23,769 nt of DNA from Gammaproteobacteria bacterium (GTDB lineage: Bacteria > Pseudomonadota > Gammaproteobacteria > Eutrophobiales > Eutrophobiaceae), in assembly GCA_016844485.1 (NCBI GenBank), contig JAENIZ010000009.1, positions 1 to 23,769 on the forward strand. Reading direction: 5' to 3'. The position numbers were made by a program, and so were the translations under genes. The notes beneath the pieces were generated by a model. That model saw only the letters and a list, made by a program, of their open reading frames with translations. It made no database searches and was not told where the DNA came from. This document shows positions 8,234 to 15,534 of this stretch, piece after piece. How positions within the stretch are numbered: the first letter of the stretch is position 1; each line of letters opens with the position of its first letter.

Positions 8234-9010
8234 ATGAAAGATATTGATAACAATAATCCAGTGCCGTTAGACAGGATCGTAAACAAAGTACGGATTGTCA
8301 TGGTAGAGACCACGCATCCTGGCAATATCGGGGCTGCGGCCCGTGCAATGAAAACCATGGGGCACAAGCGCCTGTATCTGGTCAGACCAAAGATATTCCC
8401 GTCTGCGGAGGTGACCGCTCGTGCCGCGGGTGCAGATGATATCCTGGCAGATGCTATTGTATGTAATTCCCTCCAGGAGGCGGTGCAGGATTGTGTCCTT
8501 GTGGTAGCCACCAGCGCCAGACCGAGAAGTATCCCGTGGCAGAACCTTGATCCACGGGAATGCGCGCACAGAATCATCGAGGCCGCGGATTCTGGCCAGA
8601 TTGCCCTGGTATTCGGGCGGGAAAGTTCCGGCCTCAATAATGATGAACTGGAATTGTGCAATTCTGTGGTGCAGATCCCCACGAACACGCAATTCAGCTC
8701 CCTTAATGTGGCATCGGCAATCCAGATACTTTGTTATGAGATCAGGCAGGCAGCCAGTGAGACGGTAGAAGATGTTTCAGAGGATGAAAATAAAATACCA
8801 TTGGCGTCAACAGAACAGATGCGGCTGTTCTATGAACATCTTGAACAATGCATGACGGAGGTCGGGTTTTATGATCCGGAAAAACCCCGCCGGCTGATGC
8901 GGCGGTTAAAACGCCTGTTTAACCGCGCACAGCTTGATCAAAGTGAACTGAGTATGTTGCGAGGGTTTCTCGTCGCGGTGCAGGATGCAGCGAGGAAAGA
9001 CAAGATATAG
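8234..9010 (+). CDS. trmJ: tRNA (cytidine/uridine-32 2'-O)-methyltransferase TrmJ
   Basis: This is a 258-residue SPOUT-class methyltransferase that 2'-O-methylates nucleotide 32 in the tRNA anticodon loop. The N-terminal VRIVMVETTHPGNIGAAARA (19-38), LVFGRESSGLNNDEL (125-139) and IPTNTQFSSLNVASAIQI (148-165) are the SpoU motifs and include the trefoil-knot SAM site. The last 80 residues are the TrmJ-specific helical extension (EQMRLFYEHLE, then RRLMRRLKRLFNRA). The start at 8234 lies behind GCGGGAAAAA; the family core begins near residue 19, so the first 18 residues are a short variable tail. A hairpin begins at the stop codon itself. The iscR/cysE genes that often follow trmJ are not here. 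Confidence 0.95.
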   Translation: MKDIDNNNPVPLDRIVNKVRIVMVETTHPGNIGAAARAMKTMGHKRLYLVRPKIFPSAEVTARAAGADDILADAIVCNSLQEAVQDCVLVVATSARPRSIPWQNLDPRECAHRIIEAADSGQIALVFGRESSGLNNDELELCNSVVQIPTNTQFSSLNVASAIQILCYEIRQAASETVEDVSEDENKIPLASTEQMRLFYEHLEQCMTEVGFYDPEKPRRLMRRLKRLFNRAQLDQSELSMLRGFLVAVQDAARKDKI

Positions 9011-9038
9011 GGAACCTCTGATTAAGTCAGCGGTTCCC
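9010..9038. repeat. Hairpin at the trmJ stop codon
   Basis: GGGAACC-T-CTGA and TCAG-C-GGTTCCC form a 12-nt stem with one mismatch around a five-base loop, and the hairpin starts on the last base of the trmJ TAG. There is no U run after it, so it is not a classical intrinsic terminator. It could protect the 3' end of the trmJ mRNA or be the end of a small mobile repeat. Confidence 0.65.
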
Positions 9039-9058
9039 GCAGCACAGGGAAGTGTTGC

Positions 9059-9092
9059 CATTTTCAGTCCCGCCCGGGCGGGACTGAAAATG
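9059..9092. repeat. Perfect 34-bp palindrome in the trmJ/purM convergent gap
   Basis: The two arms are exact reverse complements with no spacer. The left arm is CATTTTCAGTCCCGCCC and the centre is CCCGGG. As RNA it would fold from either strand, but the T tract is on the 5' side and the A tract on the 3' side. That is the opposite of a standard bidirectional terminator. It may act as a transcription or decay barrier between the convergent genes or extrude as a cruciform. Confidence 0.85.
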
Positions 9093-9139
9093 AAGGAAAG
9101 TGCCAAGTTAATTAATATGGCACGTTTTTCACTTTCCGT

Positions 9140-9173
9140 GTTCTGAAAAGTCCAGGATGGACTTGTTCAGAAC
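9140..9173. repeat. Hairpin downstream of purM
   Basis: GTTCTGAAAAGTCCA and TGGACTTGTTCAGAAC pair over 15 bp with a single bulged base around a GGA loop. It lies 13 bases past the purM stop. On the forward strand it is followed by only three T, and on the reverse strand by no T run, so a termination role is possible but not shown. Together with 9010-9038 and 9059-9092 it fills the whole intergenic gap with dyad symmetry. Confidence 0.75.
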
Positions 9174-9185
9174 TTTCATAGAACA

Positions 9186-10241
9186 CTATAAGCCTGAAAA
9201 TCTTACCGCGCCTGTATCCTCTGTCTTTCTAGTGATTGTCCCAATCTGCCAGGCGGATTCACCGGATTCACGGAGTGATTGTATTGCCGCTTCTTTGTGC
9301 ACATCCTTGACGCAAACAACCATACCCACACCACAATTAAATATTCGATACATTTCATATGCGTCGATATTCCCCTGTTCCCTGAGCCAGTTGAAAATGG
9401 GTGGCCACTGCCAACTTTGGGTATCAATACTGGCAACTAAACTGTCGGGTAAAACACGCGGTATGTTCTCGACCAGCCCGCCGCCGGTAATGTGGGCAAG
9501 TGCGTTTACAGATAATTTTTTAATCAGCCGTTGTATTGCCGAAACATAGATTTTGGTCGGTTCGAGTAACACCTCACCCATGGTCTTGTCGTAAAAAGAT
9601 TTATCATATTGCGTGCCTGACTCCTTGAGTATCTTGCGAATTAATGAATACCCGTTTGCATGCGGCCCGCTTGAGGCAATGCCGATCAACGCATCACCCG
9701 CCCTGACCTTGCTGCCATCAATGATTTGATCCCGCTCTACCGCACCGACGCAAAAGCCTGCGAGATCATAATCGCCTGCGTTATACATCCCCGGCATTTC
9801 CGCGGTCTCTCCGCCGACCAGCGCGCAACCCGCAAGCTTGCATCCATGGGCTATCCCTTTGATGACGGTTCCGGCAATCTCAATGTCAAGTTTGGAACAG
9901 GCAAAATAATCCAGGAAAAATAACGGTGCTGCGCCTTGCACCAGGACATCGTTGACACACATTGCCACCAGATCAATACCAATCGTGTCATGGATGCCCA
10001 TGTCGATGGCGAGTTTTATCTTTGTTCCGGCACCGTCTGTCCCCGATACCAATACCGGGTTCTTGTAGGACAGGGCAGAGATATCGAACAGGGCGCCAAA
10101 CCCGCCAAGACCGCCGATAACACCTTCTCTATGTGTACTCACGGCTGCAGATTTAATCCGCTCAACAAGTTGGTTGCCGCGATCAATGCTGACGCCGGCG
10201 TCCTGGTAGCTTGTTTGTTTTTGCTTTTTGCGGTTCACCAT
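9186..10241 (-). CDS. purM: Phosphoribosylformylglycinamidine cyclo-ligase (AIR synthetase)
   Basis: This is a 351-residue PurM, which closes the imidazole ring in de novo purine synthesis: FGAM plus ATP gives AIR. GGLGGFGAL (43-51), SGTDGAGTK (66-74), MCVNDVLVQGA (94-104), VGGETAEMPGMY and HITGGGLVENIPR are the ATP- and substrate-binding motifs of the PurM/ThiL/SelD fold. Length and start match the family, and SYQDAGVSIDRGN aligns with the usual N-terminus. purN, which often follows purM in gammaproteobacteria, is not downstream; the gene faces trmJ convergently instead. The 75-base gap to the divergent DUF2066 gene must hold both promoters. I saw no PurR-like operator there. Confidence 0.97.
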   Translation of the reverse strand: MVNRKKQKQTSYQDAGVSIDRGNQLVERIKSAAVSTHREGVIGGLGGFGALFDISALSYKNPVLVSGTDGAGTKIKLAIDMGIHDTIGIDLVAMCVNDVLVQGAAPLFFLDYFACSKLDIEIAGTVIKGIAHGCKLAGCALVGGETAEMPGMYNAGDYDLAGFCVGAVERDQIIDGSKVRAGDALIGIASSGPHANGYSLIRKILKESGTQYDKSFYDKTMGEVLLEPTKIYVSAIQRLIKKLSVNALAHITGGGLVENIPRVLPDSLVASIDTQSWQWPPIFNWLREQGNIDAYEMYRIFNCGVGMVVCVKDVHKEAAIQSLRESGESAWQIGTITRKTEDTGAVRFSGL

Positions 10242-10278
10242 TATGCATAGTATCGGGGTGTGAGTTATGCCGCAATCC

Positions 10279-10307
10279 TTGACTTGTACCCTGTACTTGC
10301 ATAGCGT
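10279..10307 (+). promoter_or_regulatory. Possible sigma70 promoter for the DUF2066-perM-hda run
   Basis: TTGACT at 10279-10284 and TAGCGT at 10302-10307 are separated by 17 bases. The -35 is good and the -10 is weak. The predicted start would fall at or next to the ATG at 10316, giving a nearly leaderless mRNA, which fits the lack of a visible ribosome binding site. The spacer contains GTACCCTGTAC, a small inverted repeat. Confidence 0.35.
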
Positions 10308-10315
10308 CCCTTAGT

Positions 10316-11368
10316 ATGTTCAGGATTATTTTATTGTCGTTTGCCATTTGTACATTCTGGCCGATCCCCGGTCAGGCAGTGCTTGTCTCCGGATTGTATG
10401 AGGCGGAAATACCTGTTTCCGATCAATCGGCTGAAAGCCACAAAAAGAGTATTTCAGCGGCGCTGCTCGAAGTTTTAATCAGGCTGACGGGTGATCGCAA
10501 TATACAGGGCAGTCAGGTAGCCTCTTATCTGCTGGGGCAACCGGATCGCTATGTACAGCAATATGAATATCGCAATAAACCTGTTGTAAAAAACAACCAG
10601 CTATCGCTGGAGCAACAGTTATTTCTCTGGGTACGTTTCAACTCCAATGCCCTCGACAAGGAATTACGGGCATATAATGTGCCTGTGTGGGGAGCGGTAC
10701 GGCCTTCAACATTAGTCTGGCTTGCTGCTCAGGATTCCAGGACTCAAAGAATTGTAGGCCTTGAGGATGACTCCGGTTACACGGCATTTCTGGATAATCG
10801 CGCCCAGGACCGGGGCATCGCATTGGTTTATCCATTGCTCGATCCGGAAGATGCAGCGAAAGTCAAAGCTACGGATATCTGGGGCGATATCAAGGAACCT
10901 GTTTTATATGCCTCTGAACGTTACCAGACTGATGCAATTCTGACGGGCAGTATCGAGGCCTTGTCGGACAGCTTGTGGCAAGTCCGCTGGACAGCCTTCA
11001 TCGACGCACAGGTCATCACCTGGACAACGCAGGGAGAAATGCCGGAAAGTGTTCTGATGGAAGGGATTGACAGATTGGCCGATGCACTCGCAGCCCGTTT
11101 TGCACAGGTGAGCACCTATGCGCAGGAATCGGGTATCGAGGTCACTGTCAATGGTATTGACAATTTTGATCAATATTCAAAAGTGCTACATTACCTGACG
11201 TCACTTAATTCAGTCATTGATGTTAAAGTCAAAACAGTTGAGCCGGCCAGCGTAACTTTTCTGGTTACGGCGGCCGGAGGTGAATTGGGCATCACGCGCG
11301 CGATTGAATTAGGCCGGACACTGGAATCAATAAACGGGACAGGCAATCCCTATCACTTGTTACCCTAA
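10316..11368 (+). CDS. DUF2066 domain-containing exported protein
   Basis: This 350-residue protein is conserved in the purM-perM-hda neighbourhood of gammaproteobacteria, and its function is unknown. The first 22 residues (MFRIILLSFAICTFWPIPGQA) form a signal peptide with a likely cut after AQ/QA, so the rest should be periplasmic. The family N-terminal pattern is visible as VSGLYEAEIPVSDQSAES, ALLEVLIRLTGD, YVQQYEYR and FLWVRFN. The second half has a segment LTGSIEALSDSLWQVRWTAF typical of DUF2066. No catalytic motif is evident. It is followed after 9 bases by perM, so it is probably the first gene of an operon that ends with hda. The link to DNA replication control is only by position. Confidence 0.85.
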   Translation: MFRIILLSFAICTFWPIPGQAVLVSGLYEAEIPVSDQSAESHKKSISAALLEVLIRLTGDRNIQGSQVASYLLGQPDRYVQQYEYRNKPVVKNNQLSLEQQLFLWVRFNSNALDKELRAYNVPVWGAVRPSTLVWLAAQDSRTQRIVGLEDDSGYTAFLDNRAQDRGIALVYPLLDPEDAAKVKATDIWGDIKEPVLYASERYQTDAILTGSIEALSDSLWQVRWTAFIDAQVITWTTQGEMPESVLMEGIDRLADALAARFAQVSTYAQESGIEVTVNGIDNFDQYSKVLHYLTSLNSVIDVKVKTVEPASVTFLVTAAGGELGITRAIELGRTLESINGTGNPYHLLP

Positions 11369-11377
11369 GGTTTGAAA

Positions 11378-12430
11378 ATGACTGACGCACAAAAATGGCT
11401 GGTATTCAGCACTGTTCTCCTGGGTATCTGGGTGCTTTATTTACTGGTGCCCGTGCTCACGCCATTTGTTATTGCACTCCTCCTGGCCTATCTTGGCGAT
11501 CCTGTTGTCGACAGACTGGAAAAATTCAGATTTTCCCGCACGTTTGCCGTGATTATTGTTTTTACCTTCATGCTATTTATCGGTCTTGCATTATTACTCA
11601 TTCTGATTCCGTTGATAGAACGGCAGCTGGCCAGTTTTATCAGGGTTTTCCCGGAATTTATTACCTGGGTGCAAAATAATTTTGTTCCCAGGCTGGCAAA
11701 TACACTTGGACTTGAAGTGGGAGATATCAATCTTGATGCGCTAAAAGATACCGTAATGGCCAACTGGCAGGATATTGGAAATGTCCTGAGACAAGTAATC
11801 GCAAAGATAACGCAGTCCGGACAGGTATTATTGGGATGGCTGGCTTATCTGCTTCTGATCCCGGTCGTAACATTTTATCTGCTCAGGGACTGGGATGTCC
11901 TGGTGCGGAAGGTTCACGAACTCATCCCCCGTCAACATTCGCCATTGATTACCAAACTTGCGCGTAATTGTGATGATGTTCTGGCTGAATTTCTGCGCGG
12001 TCAGCTGCTGGTCATGCTGGGACAGGGCATTATCTATTCCACAGGACTTTGGCTTGCAGGACTGGAGGTCGCATTGTTGATCGGTATGCTCGCGGGCCTG
12101 GTCAGTTTCGTTCCTTATCTTGGTTTTATTGTCGGCATTTCTGCAGCGGCAGTCGCCGCCCTGGTGCAATTCAATGATGTAATTCATCTGGTCTATGTAT
12201 TATTGGTCTTCGGGATCGGACAAGTGATTGAAGGTATGGTTTTGTCGCCATGGCTGGTGGGTGATCGCATCGGTCTGCATCCTGTTGCCGTGATCTTTGC
12301 CGTGATGGCAGGCGGTCAGTTATTCGGTTTTTTTGGAGTGCTGCTGGCATTACCTGCCGCCGCAGTTATTGTCGTGTTGTTACGCCATCTTCGCAGTCAC
12401 TATCTGCATAGCAGTTTTTACACGCCATGA
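11378..12430 (+). CDS. perM: AI-2E / PerM family inner-membrane transporter-like protein
   Basis: This is a polytopic inner-membrane protein of 350 residues. Hydrophobic segments fall at roughly 8-45, 60-85 and 150-175, with three to four more from 205 to the end. The hallmark features are a VLLGIWVLYLLVPVLTPFVIALLLAY start, an amphipathic periplasmic part, and a C-terminal block with VPYLGFIVGI and EGMVLSPWLVGDRIGLHPVAVIFAVMAGGQLFG. The family is named for AI-2 export but most members have unknown cargo; some are Na/H antiporters. I place the start at ATG 11378 and not the in-frame TTG at 11372, because TAAGG lies at suitable distance. The stop overlaps the hda start in ATGA. This perM-hda link is widespread in gammaproteobacteria. 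Confidence 0.9.
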   Translation: MTDAQKWLVFSTVLLGIWVLYLLVPVLTPFVIALLLAYLGDPVVDRLEKFRFSRTFAVIIVFTFMLFIGLALLLILIPLIERQLASFIRVFPEFITWVQNNFVPRLANTLGLEVGDINLDALKDTVMANWQDIGNVLRQVIAKITQSGQVLLGWLAYLLLIPVVTFYLLRDWDVLVRKVHELIPRQHSPLITKLARNCDDVLAEFLRGQLLVMLGQGIIYSTGLWLAGLEVALLIGMLAGLVSFVPYLGFIVGISAAAVAALVQFNDVIHLVYVLLVFGIGQVIEGMVLSPWLVGDRIGLHPVAVIFAVMAGGQLFGFFGVLLALPAAAVIVVLLRHLRSHYLHSSFYTP

Positions 12431-13137
12431 ACCGTATCGCCTCTGTAGGAGGCCAGATCCCCCTTGCGTTGAGTATTAAGGAAAAACCGGGTTTTGATCT
12501 GTTTGTTGTGGGTGATAATAGCGAGACATGTCACAGCATTAAAAGTATCGCCAAAGGCATAAAGCAATCCAGTTGTTATCTGTGGGGACAATCAGGTTGT
12601 GGTGTAAGTCATCTCCTCCAGGCAGCCTGTATGTTGGCTGATGATCATAAACGTAAGGTATCCTATATACCGTTAAAGGATCACGCCGCACTTGACCCGG
12701 AAGTCCTGGAAAATCTGGACAGCATGGATGTTGTGTGTATTGATGATATTGACAGCATCGCCGGTGAATTGGATTGGGAACAACCTCTTCTGCATTTATA
12801 TAACCGGCTGCGTGAAAAAGGATGTGTCATGTTAATCGGGGCGCATACCGGCCCGAAAGCACTGGGATTTCAATTACAGGATCTGAAATCGCGTATGGTC
12901 TGGGATCTTGTCTATCACCTTAAATTGCTCGATGACTACGGCAAGATAGATGTATTACGCCTCAGGGCCAATGCACGGGCATTCGAACTCCCGAGGGAAG
13001 TCGCCGAATATCTGGTAAAGCGGGTCAGGCGTGATCTGCCGGGCCTGATTAAACTGCTGGACCAATTTGAAGAAGCGACCCTGATTGAAAAGAGAAAGCT
13101 GACTGTTCCATTCGTGAAGGAGTTACTGTCAGAATGA
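12427..13137 (+). CDS. hda: DnaA regulatory inactivator Hda
   Basis: This is a 236-residue AAA+ protein homologous to DnaA domain III. Hda binds the DNA sliding clamp and stimulates ATP hydrolysis by DnaA to stop re-initiation of replication. QIPLAL at residues 10-15 is the N-terminal clamp-binding motif (QLSLPL type). YLWGQSGCGVSH (51-62) is the Walker A region, with Cys where many homologues have Gly or Ala before the terminal part. VVCIDDID (102-109) is Walker B. The C-terminal sensor-2 area VKRVRRDLPGLIKLLDQFEEATLIEKRKLTVPFVKELL matches the family closely. Length is normal. The start is ATGA-coupled to perM. Confidence 0.95.
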   Translation: MNRIASVGGQIPLALSIKEKPGFDLFVVGDNSETCHSIKSIAKGIKQSSCYLWGQSGCGVSHLLQAACMLADDHKRKVSYIPLKDHAALDPEVLENLDSMDVVCIDDIDSIAGELDWEQPLLHLYNRLREKGCVMLIGAHTGPKALGFQLQDLKSRMVWDLVYHLKLLDDYGKIDVLRLRANARAFELPREVAEYLVKRVRRDLPGLIKLLDQFEEATLIEKRKLTVPFVKELLSE

Positions 13138-13144
13138 CACGAAT

Positions 13145-13179
13145 GTTCAAAGTTCAAGGTTCAAGGTTCAAGGTTCAAC
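13145..13179. repeat. Five-copy heptanucleotide tandem repeat
   Basis: Five 7-bp units of GTTCAAG, the first ending in A and the last in C, start 8 bases after the hda stop. They are followed at 13181-13194 by two copies of TTAAACC. AAGGTT and AACCTT elements can pair imperfectly, so the region might form a weak hairpin at the hda mRNA end. Confidence 0.85.
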
Positions 13180-13215
13180 ATTAAACCTTAAACCTGGAAT
13201 ATTTGCATAGAAGTG

Positions 13216-13821
13216 TTACTGTTGTCTGCCACGCTCCAAATTAAGAGCCGTCTCTGCGAGACGTTTCCCGAGGGCAATACACAATTGTTTTTCATCCGCG
13301 GTTAAATCCTGATCGGCTTTCTGTCCCGCGGTATGACTGGGCCCGTAAGGTGTTCCACCACTTTTTGTTTTCATCAGTTCCGGCACATCATAGGGTATCC
13401 CTACGATCATCATGCCGTGATGCAGTAGCGGCAACATCATGGAAAGCAATGTGCTTTCCTGTCCACCATGCAGACTTGCGGTGGAAGTAAAAACAGCGGC
13501 GGGTTTGCCGATAAGTTTGCCTGAAAGCCAGATATCGCTGGTGCTGTCGAGAAAATATTTCAGCGGGGCCGCCATATTGCCGAAACGGGTCGGGCTGCCC
13601 AACGCCAGGGCCGCACATTGTTCAAGATCGTCATGGGACACATAAGGAGGACCGGTCTCGGGTATTTCATCTGCGCTCTTCTCACACACTGTTGAGACCG
13701 GCGGCACGGTACGCAGCCGTGCCGTACAGCCTGAAACTGATTCAACCCCGCGGGCGATCTGTTGCGCCATTTTGGCCACATTGCCGTAACGGCTGTAATA
13801 GAGAACAAGTATTTCAGGCAT
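13216..13821 (-). CDS. wrbA: NAD(P)H:quinone oxidoreductase, WrbA family flavoprotein
   Basis: This is a 201-residue flavodoxin-fold enzyme that uses FMN to reduce quinones by two electrons, avoiding semiquinone radicals. ILVLYYSRYGNVAKMAQQIARGVE is the FMN phosphate loop. LALGSPTRFGNMAAPLKYFLD and FTSTASLHGGQE are the other WrbA signatures, and HTAGQKADQDLTADEKQLCIALGKRLAE is the normal C-terminus. The start is ATG 13821; the TTG one codon earlier is less likely. The gene lies behind a palindromic repeat and is separated from arsC by 171 bases, so it probably has its own promoter. Its end points toward hda. Confidence 0.93.
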   Translation of the reverse strand: MPEILVLYYSRYGNVAKMAQQIARGVESVSGCTARLRTVPPVSTVCEKSADEIPETGPPYVSHDDLEQCAALALGSPTRFGNMAAPLKYFLDSTSDIWLSGKLIGKPAAVFTSTASLHGGQESTLLSMMLPLLHHGMMIVGIPYDVPELMKTKSGGTPYGPSHTAGQKADQDLTADEKQLCIALGKRLAETALNLERGRQQ

Positions 13822-13857
13822 CAAAATATCTCAATTGCTGTCCCACAAACACACATT

Positions 13858-13958
13858 CGTCATGCCGGAAACCCCGCTTTAGCGGGGCTATCCGGCATCC
13901 AGTAGCGCCCTGTTATGCCTAGATTCCGGATAATCACGATGTGATTTCCGGAATGACG
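13858..13958. repeat. MITE-like palindromic intergenic repeat
   Basis: This is a 101-bp element with 13-bp terminal inverted repeats: CGTCATGCCGGAA at the left and TTCCGGAATGACG at the right, differing at one position. An inner perfect hairpin CCCCGC-TTTA-GCGGGG sits at 13872-13887, and a second GATTCCGGATAATC-type dyad near the right end. CGTCATNCCGG repeats of this kind are known as dispersed non-coding elements in many proteobacteria. It sits between the arsC stop and the wrbA start and could influence wrbA expression. Confidence 0.75.
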
Positions 13959-13992
13959 GACCAGGAATATTTTGGACTTACTCAGAGTCACC

Positions 13993-14340
13993 CTAAAGTA
14001 TCTCCAGCACGTTTTCAGGTGGCCGGCCAATGGCAGCCTTGCCGTTTGCGAGCACGATGGGGCGTTCAATCAGGACAGGATGTTTCAACATGGCCGCAAT
14101 GAGTTTATCGTTACTCAGGGTCTCATCATCGAGTTTTGCCTTTTTGTACACGTCTTCATTTTTGCGCATCAAATCCCGTGGAGTGAGTTTGAGCAGGCGC
14201 AATATTTTTTTCAATGTGGTCTTGTCCGGCGGTGTGTTCAGGTACTCGATAATCACCGGTTCAATGCCCCGTGACTGTAATAATTCCAGCGTTTGTCTTG
14301 ATTTTGAACAGCGCGGATTATGGTATATGGTAACTTTCAT
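13993..14340 (-). CDS. arsC: Glutaredoxin-dependent arsenate reductase (ArsC/Spx-like family)
   Basis: This is a 115-residue thioredoxin-fold protein. IYHNPRCSKSRQTLELL carries the single catalytic Cys11 of the glutaredoxin-type ArsC family, which reduces arsenate to arsenite. RPIVLANGKAAIGRPPENVLEIL is the conserved C-terminal arginine-containing segment (RPI, GRPPE). No ars operon genes (arsR, arsB, acr3) are nearby, so it may be a housekeeping or stress copy (YffB/YfgD-like) and not part of an arsenic resistance operon. No strong ribosome binding site is visible before the ATG. Confidence 0.9.
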   Translation of the reverse strand: MKVTIYHNPRCSKSRQTLELLQSRGIEPVIIEYLNTPPDKTTLKKILRLLKLTPRDLMRKNEDVYKKAKLDDETLSNDKLIAAMLKHPVLIERPIVLANGKAAIGRPPENVLEIL

Positions 14341-14416
14341 GCAATATTCCGGTACGTATCAGTGATACCAATTCTAACAGGTTGTAATGGTGATGTGGGA
14401 AACCATTCACTGAATA

Positions 14417-14422
14417 TATAAT
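14417..14422 (+). promoter_or_regulatory. Candidate -10 box for yihY
   Basis: A perfect TATAAT lies 31 bases before the ATG in the 113-base gap between divergent arsC and yihY. No good -35 is seen at 16-18 bases, so this is only a tentative promoter. Confidence 0.3.
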
Positions 14423-14453
14423 AGATGAAAGTGAAATTCAGGCACGCAATGAA

Positions 14454-15305
14454 ATGACGATCGGGATTTTAGCGTCTGTCCAGTCAGCTATTGTCTGGCT
14501 TTTTGATTTCACCCATTTTTTGTACCGGCAATTCACCGCCGGACGCGGACTGCAAACTGCCTCTGCGCTCGCTTATACGACACTGTTATCCATTGTCCCC
14601 CTGGTCGGTGTCATGTTCAGCTTCTTCGGTCATCTGCCCGTGTTCAAGGACATCAGTGAAATCATGCAGGAATTTGTTTTCAGCAATTTTGTCCCGGAGT
14701 TCGGACAGACTGTGCGGGAATACCTGATCAATTTTTCCGTGAAGGCGTCACAGCTGACGGTAACGGGGATTATTATCCTGGTGGTAGTTGCGCTTTTGCT
14801 GATGGAAACGATCGACAGCGCCCTGAACCATATCTGGCATGTTAGGGATAAACGTAAACCTGTTACCCGGTTTTTTATTTATCTGGCAGTTCTTACCATC
14901 GGGCCCGTATTGATCGGGGCTGGTTTCTATTCCACATCCTATCTCTTGTCATTGCCAGTGATTGATACTGTAGATGCTTCATTGCGCTTCAAGGGCAGGT
15001 TGCTTGCCTCGTTGCCGTTCTTCACCACAAGCATTGCATTTATTCTTTTATATATTCTTGTTCCTGCCTGTTATGTAGGCCGCCGCAACGCCATTATCGG
15101 CGGCGTAACTGCGGCATTGATGTTCGAGGTTGCCAAGTACTCGTTCGGAATTTATGTCAAGGCCGTCCCGGCCTATGAAATGATCTACGGTGCGCTTGCA
15201 GTCATGCCCCTGTTTCTCGTCTGGATCTATCTGTCGTGGCTGATTGTCCTGTTAGGCGCGCAGATTACCTACAGTCTTTCTGTCTTTCGGCAGGAAAAGC
15301 AATGA
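14454..15305 (+). CDS. yihY: YihY/virulence factor BrkB family inner-membrane protein
   Basis: This is a 283-residue membrane protein with about six transmembrane segments. The family core is clear: GLQTASALAYTTLLSIVPLVGVMFSFFG near the start, VALLLMETIDSALNHIWHVRDKR in the middle, and the tail MFEVAKYSFGIYVKAVPAYEMIYGALAVMPLFLVWIYLSWLIVLLGAQITYSL. The older name RNase BN is a misassignment; that activity belongs to another gene. BrkB-type proteins are implicated in serum resistance and related ones in transport, but the function here is unknown. The stop codon coincides with the beginning of the TIR-flanked repeat at 15304. Confidence 0.92.
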   Translation: MTIGILASVQSAIVWLFDFTHFLYRQFTAGRGLQTASALAYTTLLSIVPLVGVMFSFFGHLPVFKDISEIMQEFVFSNFVPEFGQTVREYLINFSVKASQLTVTGIIILVVVALLLMETIDSALNHIWHVRDKRKPVTRFFIYLAVLTIGPVLIGAGFYSTSYLLSLPVIDTVDASLRFKGRLLASLPFFTTSIAFILLYILVPACYVGRRNAIIGGVTAALMFEVAKYSFGIYVKAVPAYEMIYGALAVMPLFLVWIYLSWLIVLLGAQITYSLSVFRQEKQ

Positions 15306-15530
15306 TTGGTGAATAGTGATTGGTAACAAAATACTGATCACTGATTACTAATTACTCGCCGCTCATGGTCATCCTCGGCAACTGCTCCCGGCGTTGCTCT
15401 ACCTCCTACTTCCTTGTAGTCGTGACTTTGCGGCATTCGTGCGGTCGCTCTTTGATATCCATATCATCGCGACATTCGTGCATCCCTGCACATCATCCTG
15501 CACTTCATCACCAATTACTAGTCACTAATC
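15304..15530. repeat. TIR-flanked repeat element, copy A
   Basis: A 227-bp element fills the gap between the yihY stop and the stop of the PilZ gene. The 20-bp ends are inverted with 17 of 20 matches (15304-15323, GATTGGTGAATAGTGATTGG, against 15511-15530). The GC-richer interior holds two direct 13-mers of the form GCGRCATTCGTGC (15430-15442 and 15469-15481). The segment 15434-15477 recurs in reverse orientation at 21226-21269 with 41 of 44 identities. No coding potential is seen, so it is probably a non-autonomous repeat. Confidence 0.75.
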
Positions 15531-15534
15531 ACTG

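Noticed and set aside
9059..9092. Classical bidirectional rho-independent terminator
   Set aside because: T residues lie on the 5' arm and A residues on the 3' arm, so neither strand gives a stem followed by a U run.
13145..13194. A tRNA T-loop or a CRISPR-like array
   Set aside because: The GGTTCAA units resemble a T-loop only by chance; there is no acceptor stem or cloverleaf, and 7-bp units without spacers are not CRISPR.
14454..15305. Naming the membrane protein ribonuclease BN
   Set aside because: That label is a historical misassignment for the YihY family; the sequence is a polytopic membrane protein with no nuclease motif.
15304..15530. An insertion sequence remnant with transposase
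   Set aside because: There is no open frame or transposase motif in the element; only terminal inverted repeats and a repeated core are seen.
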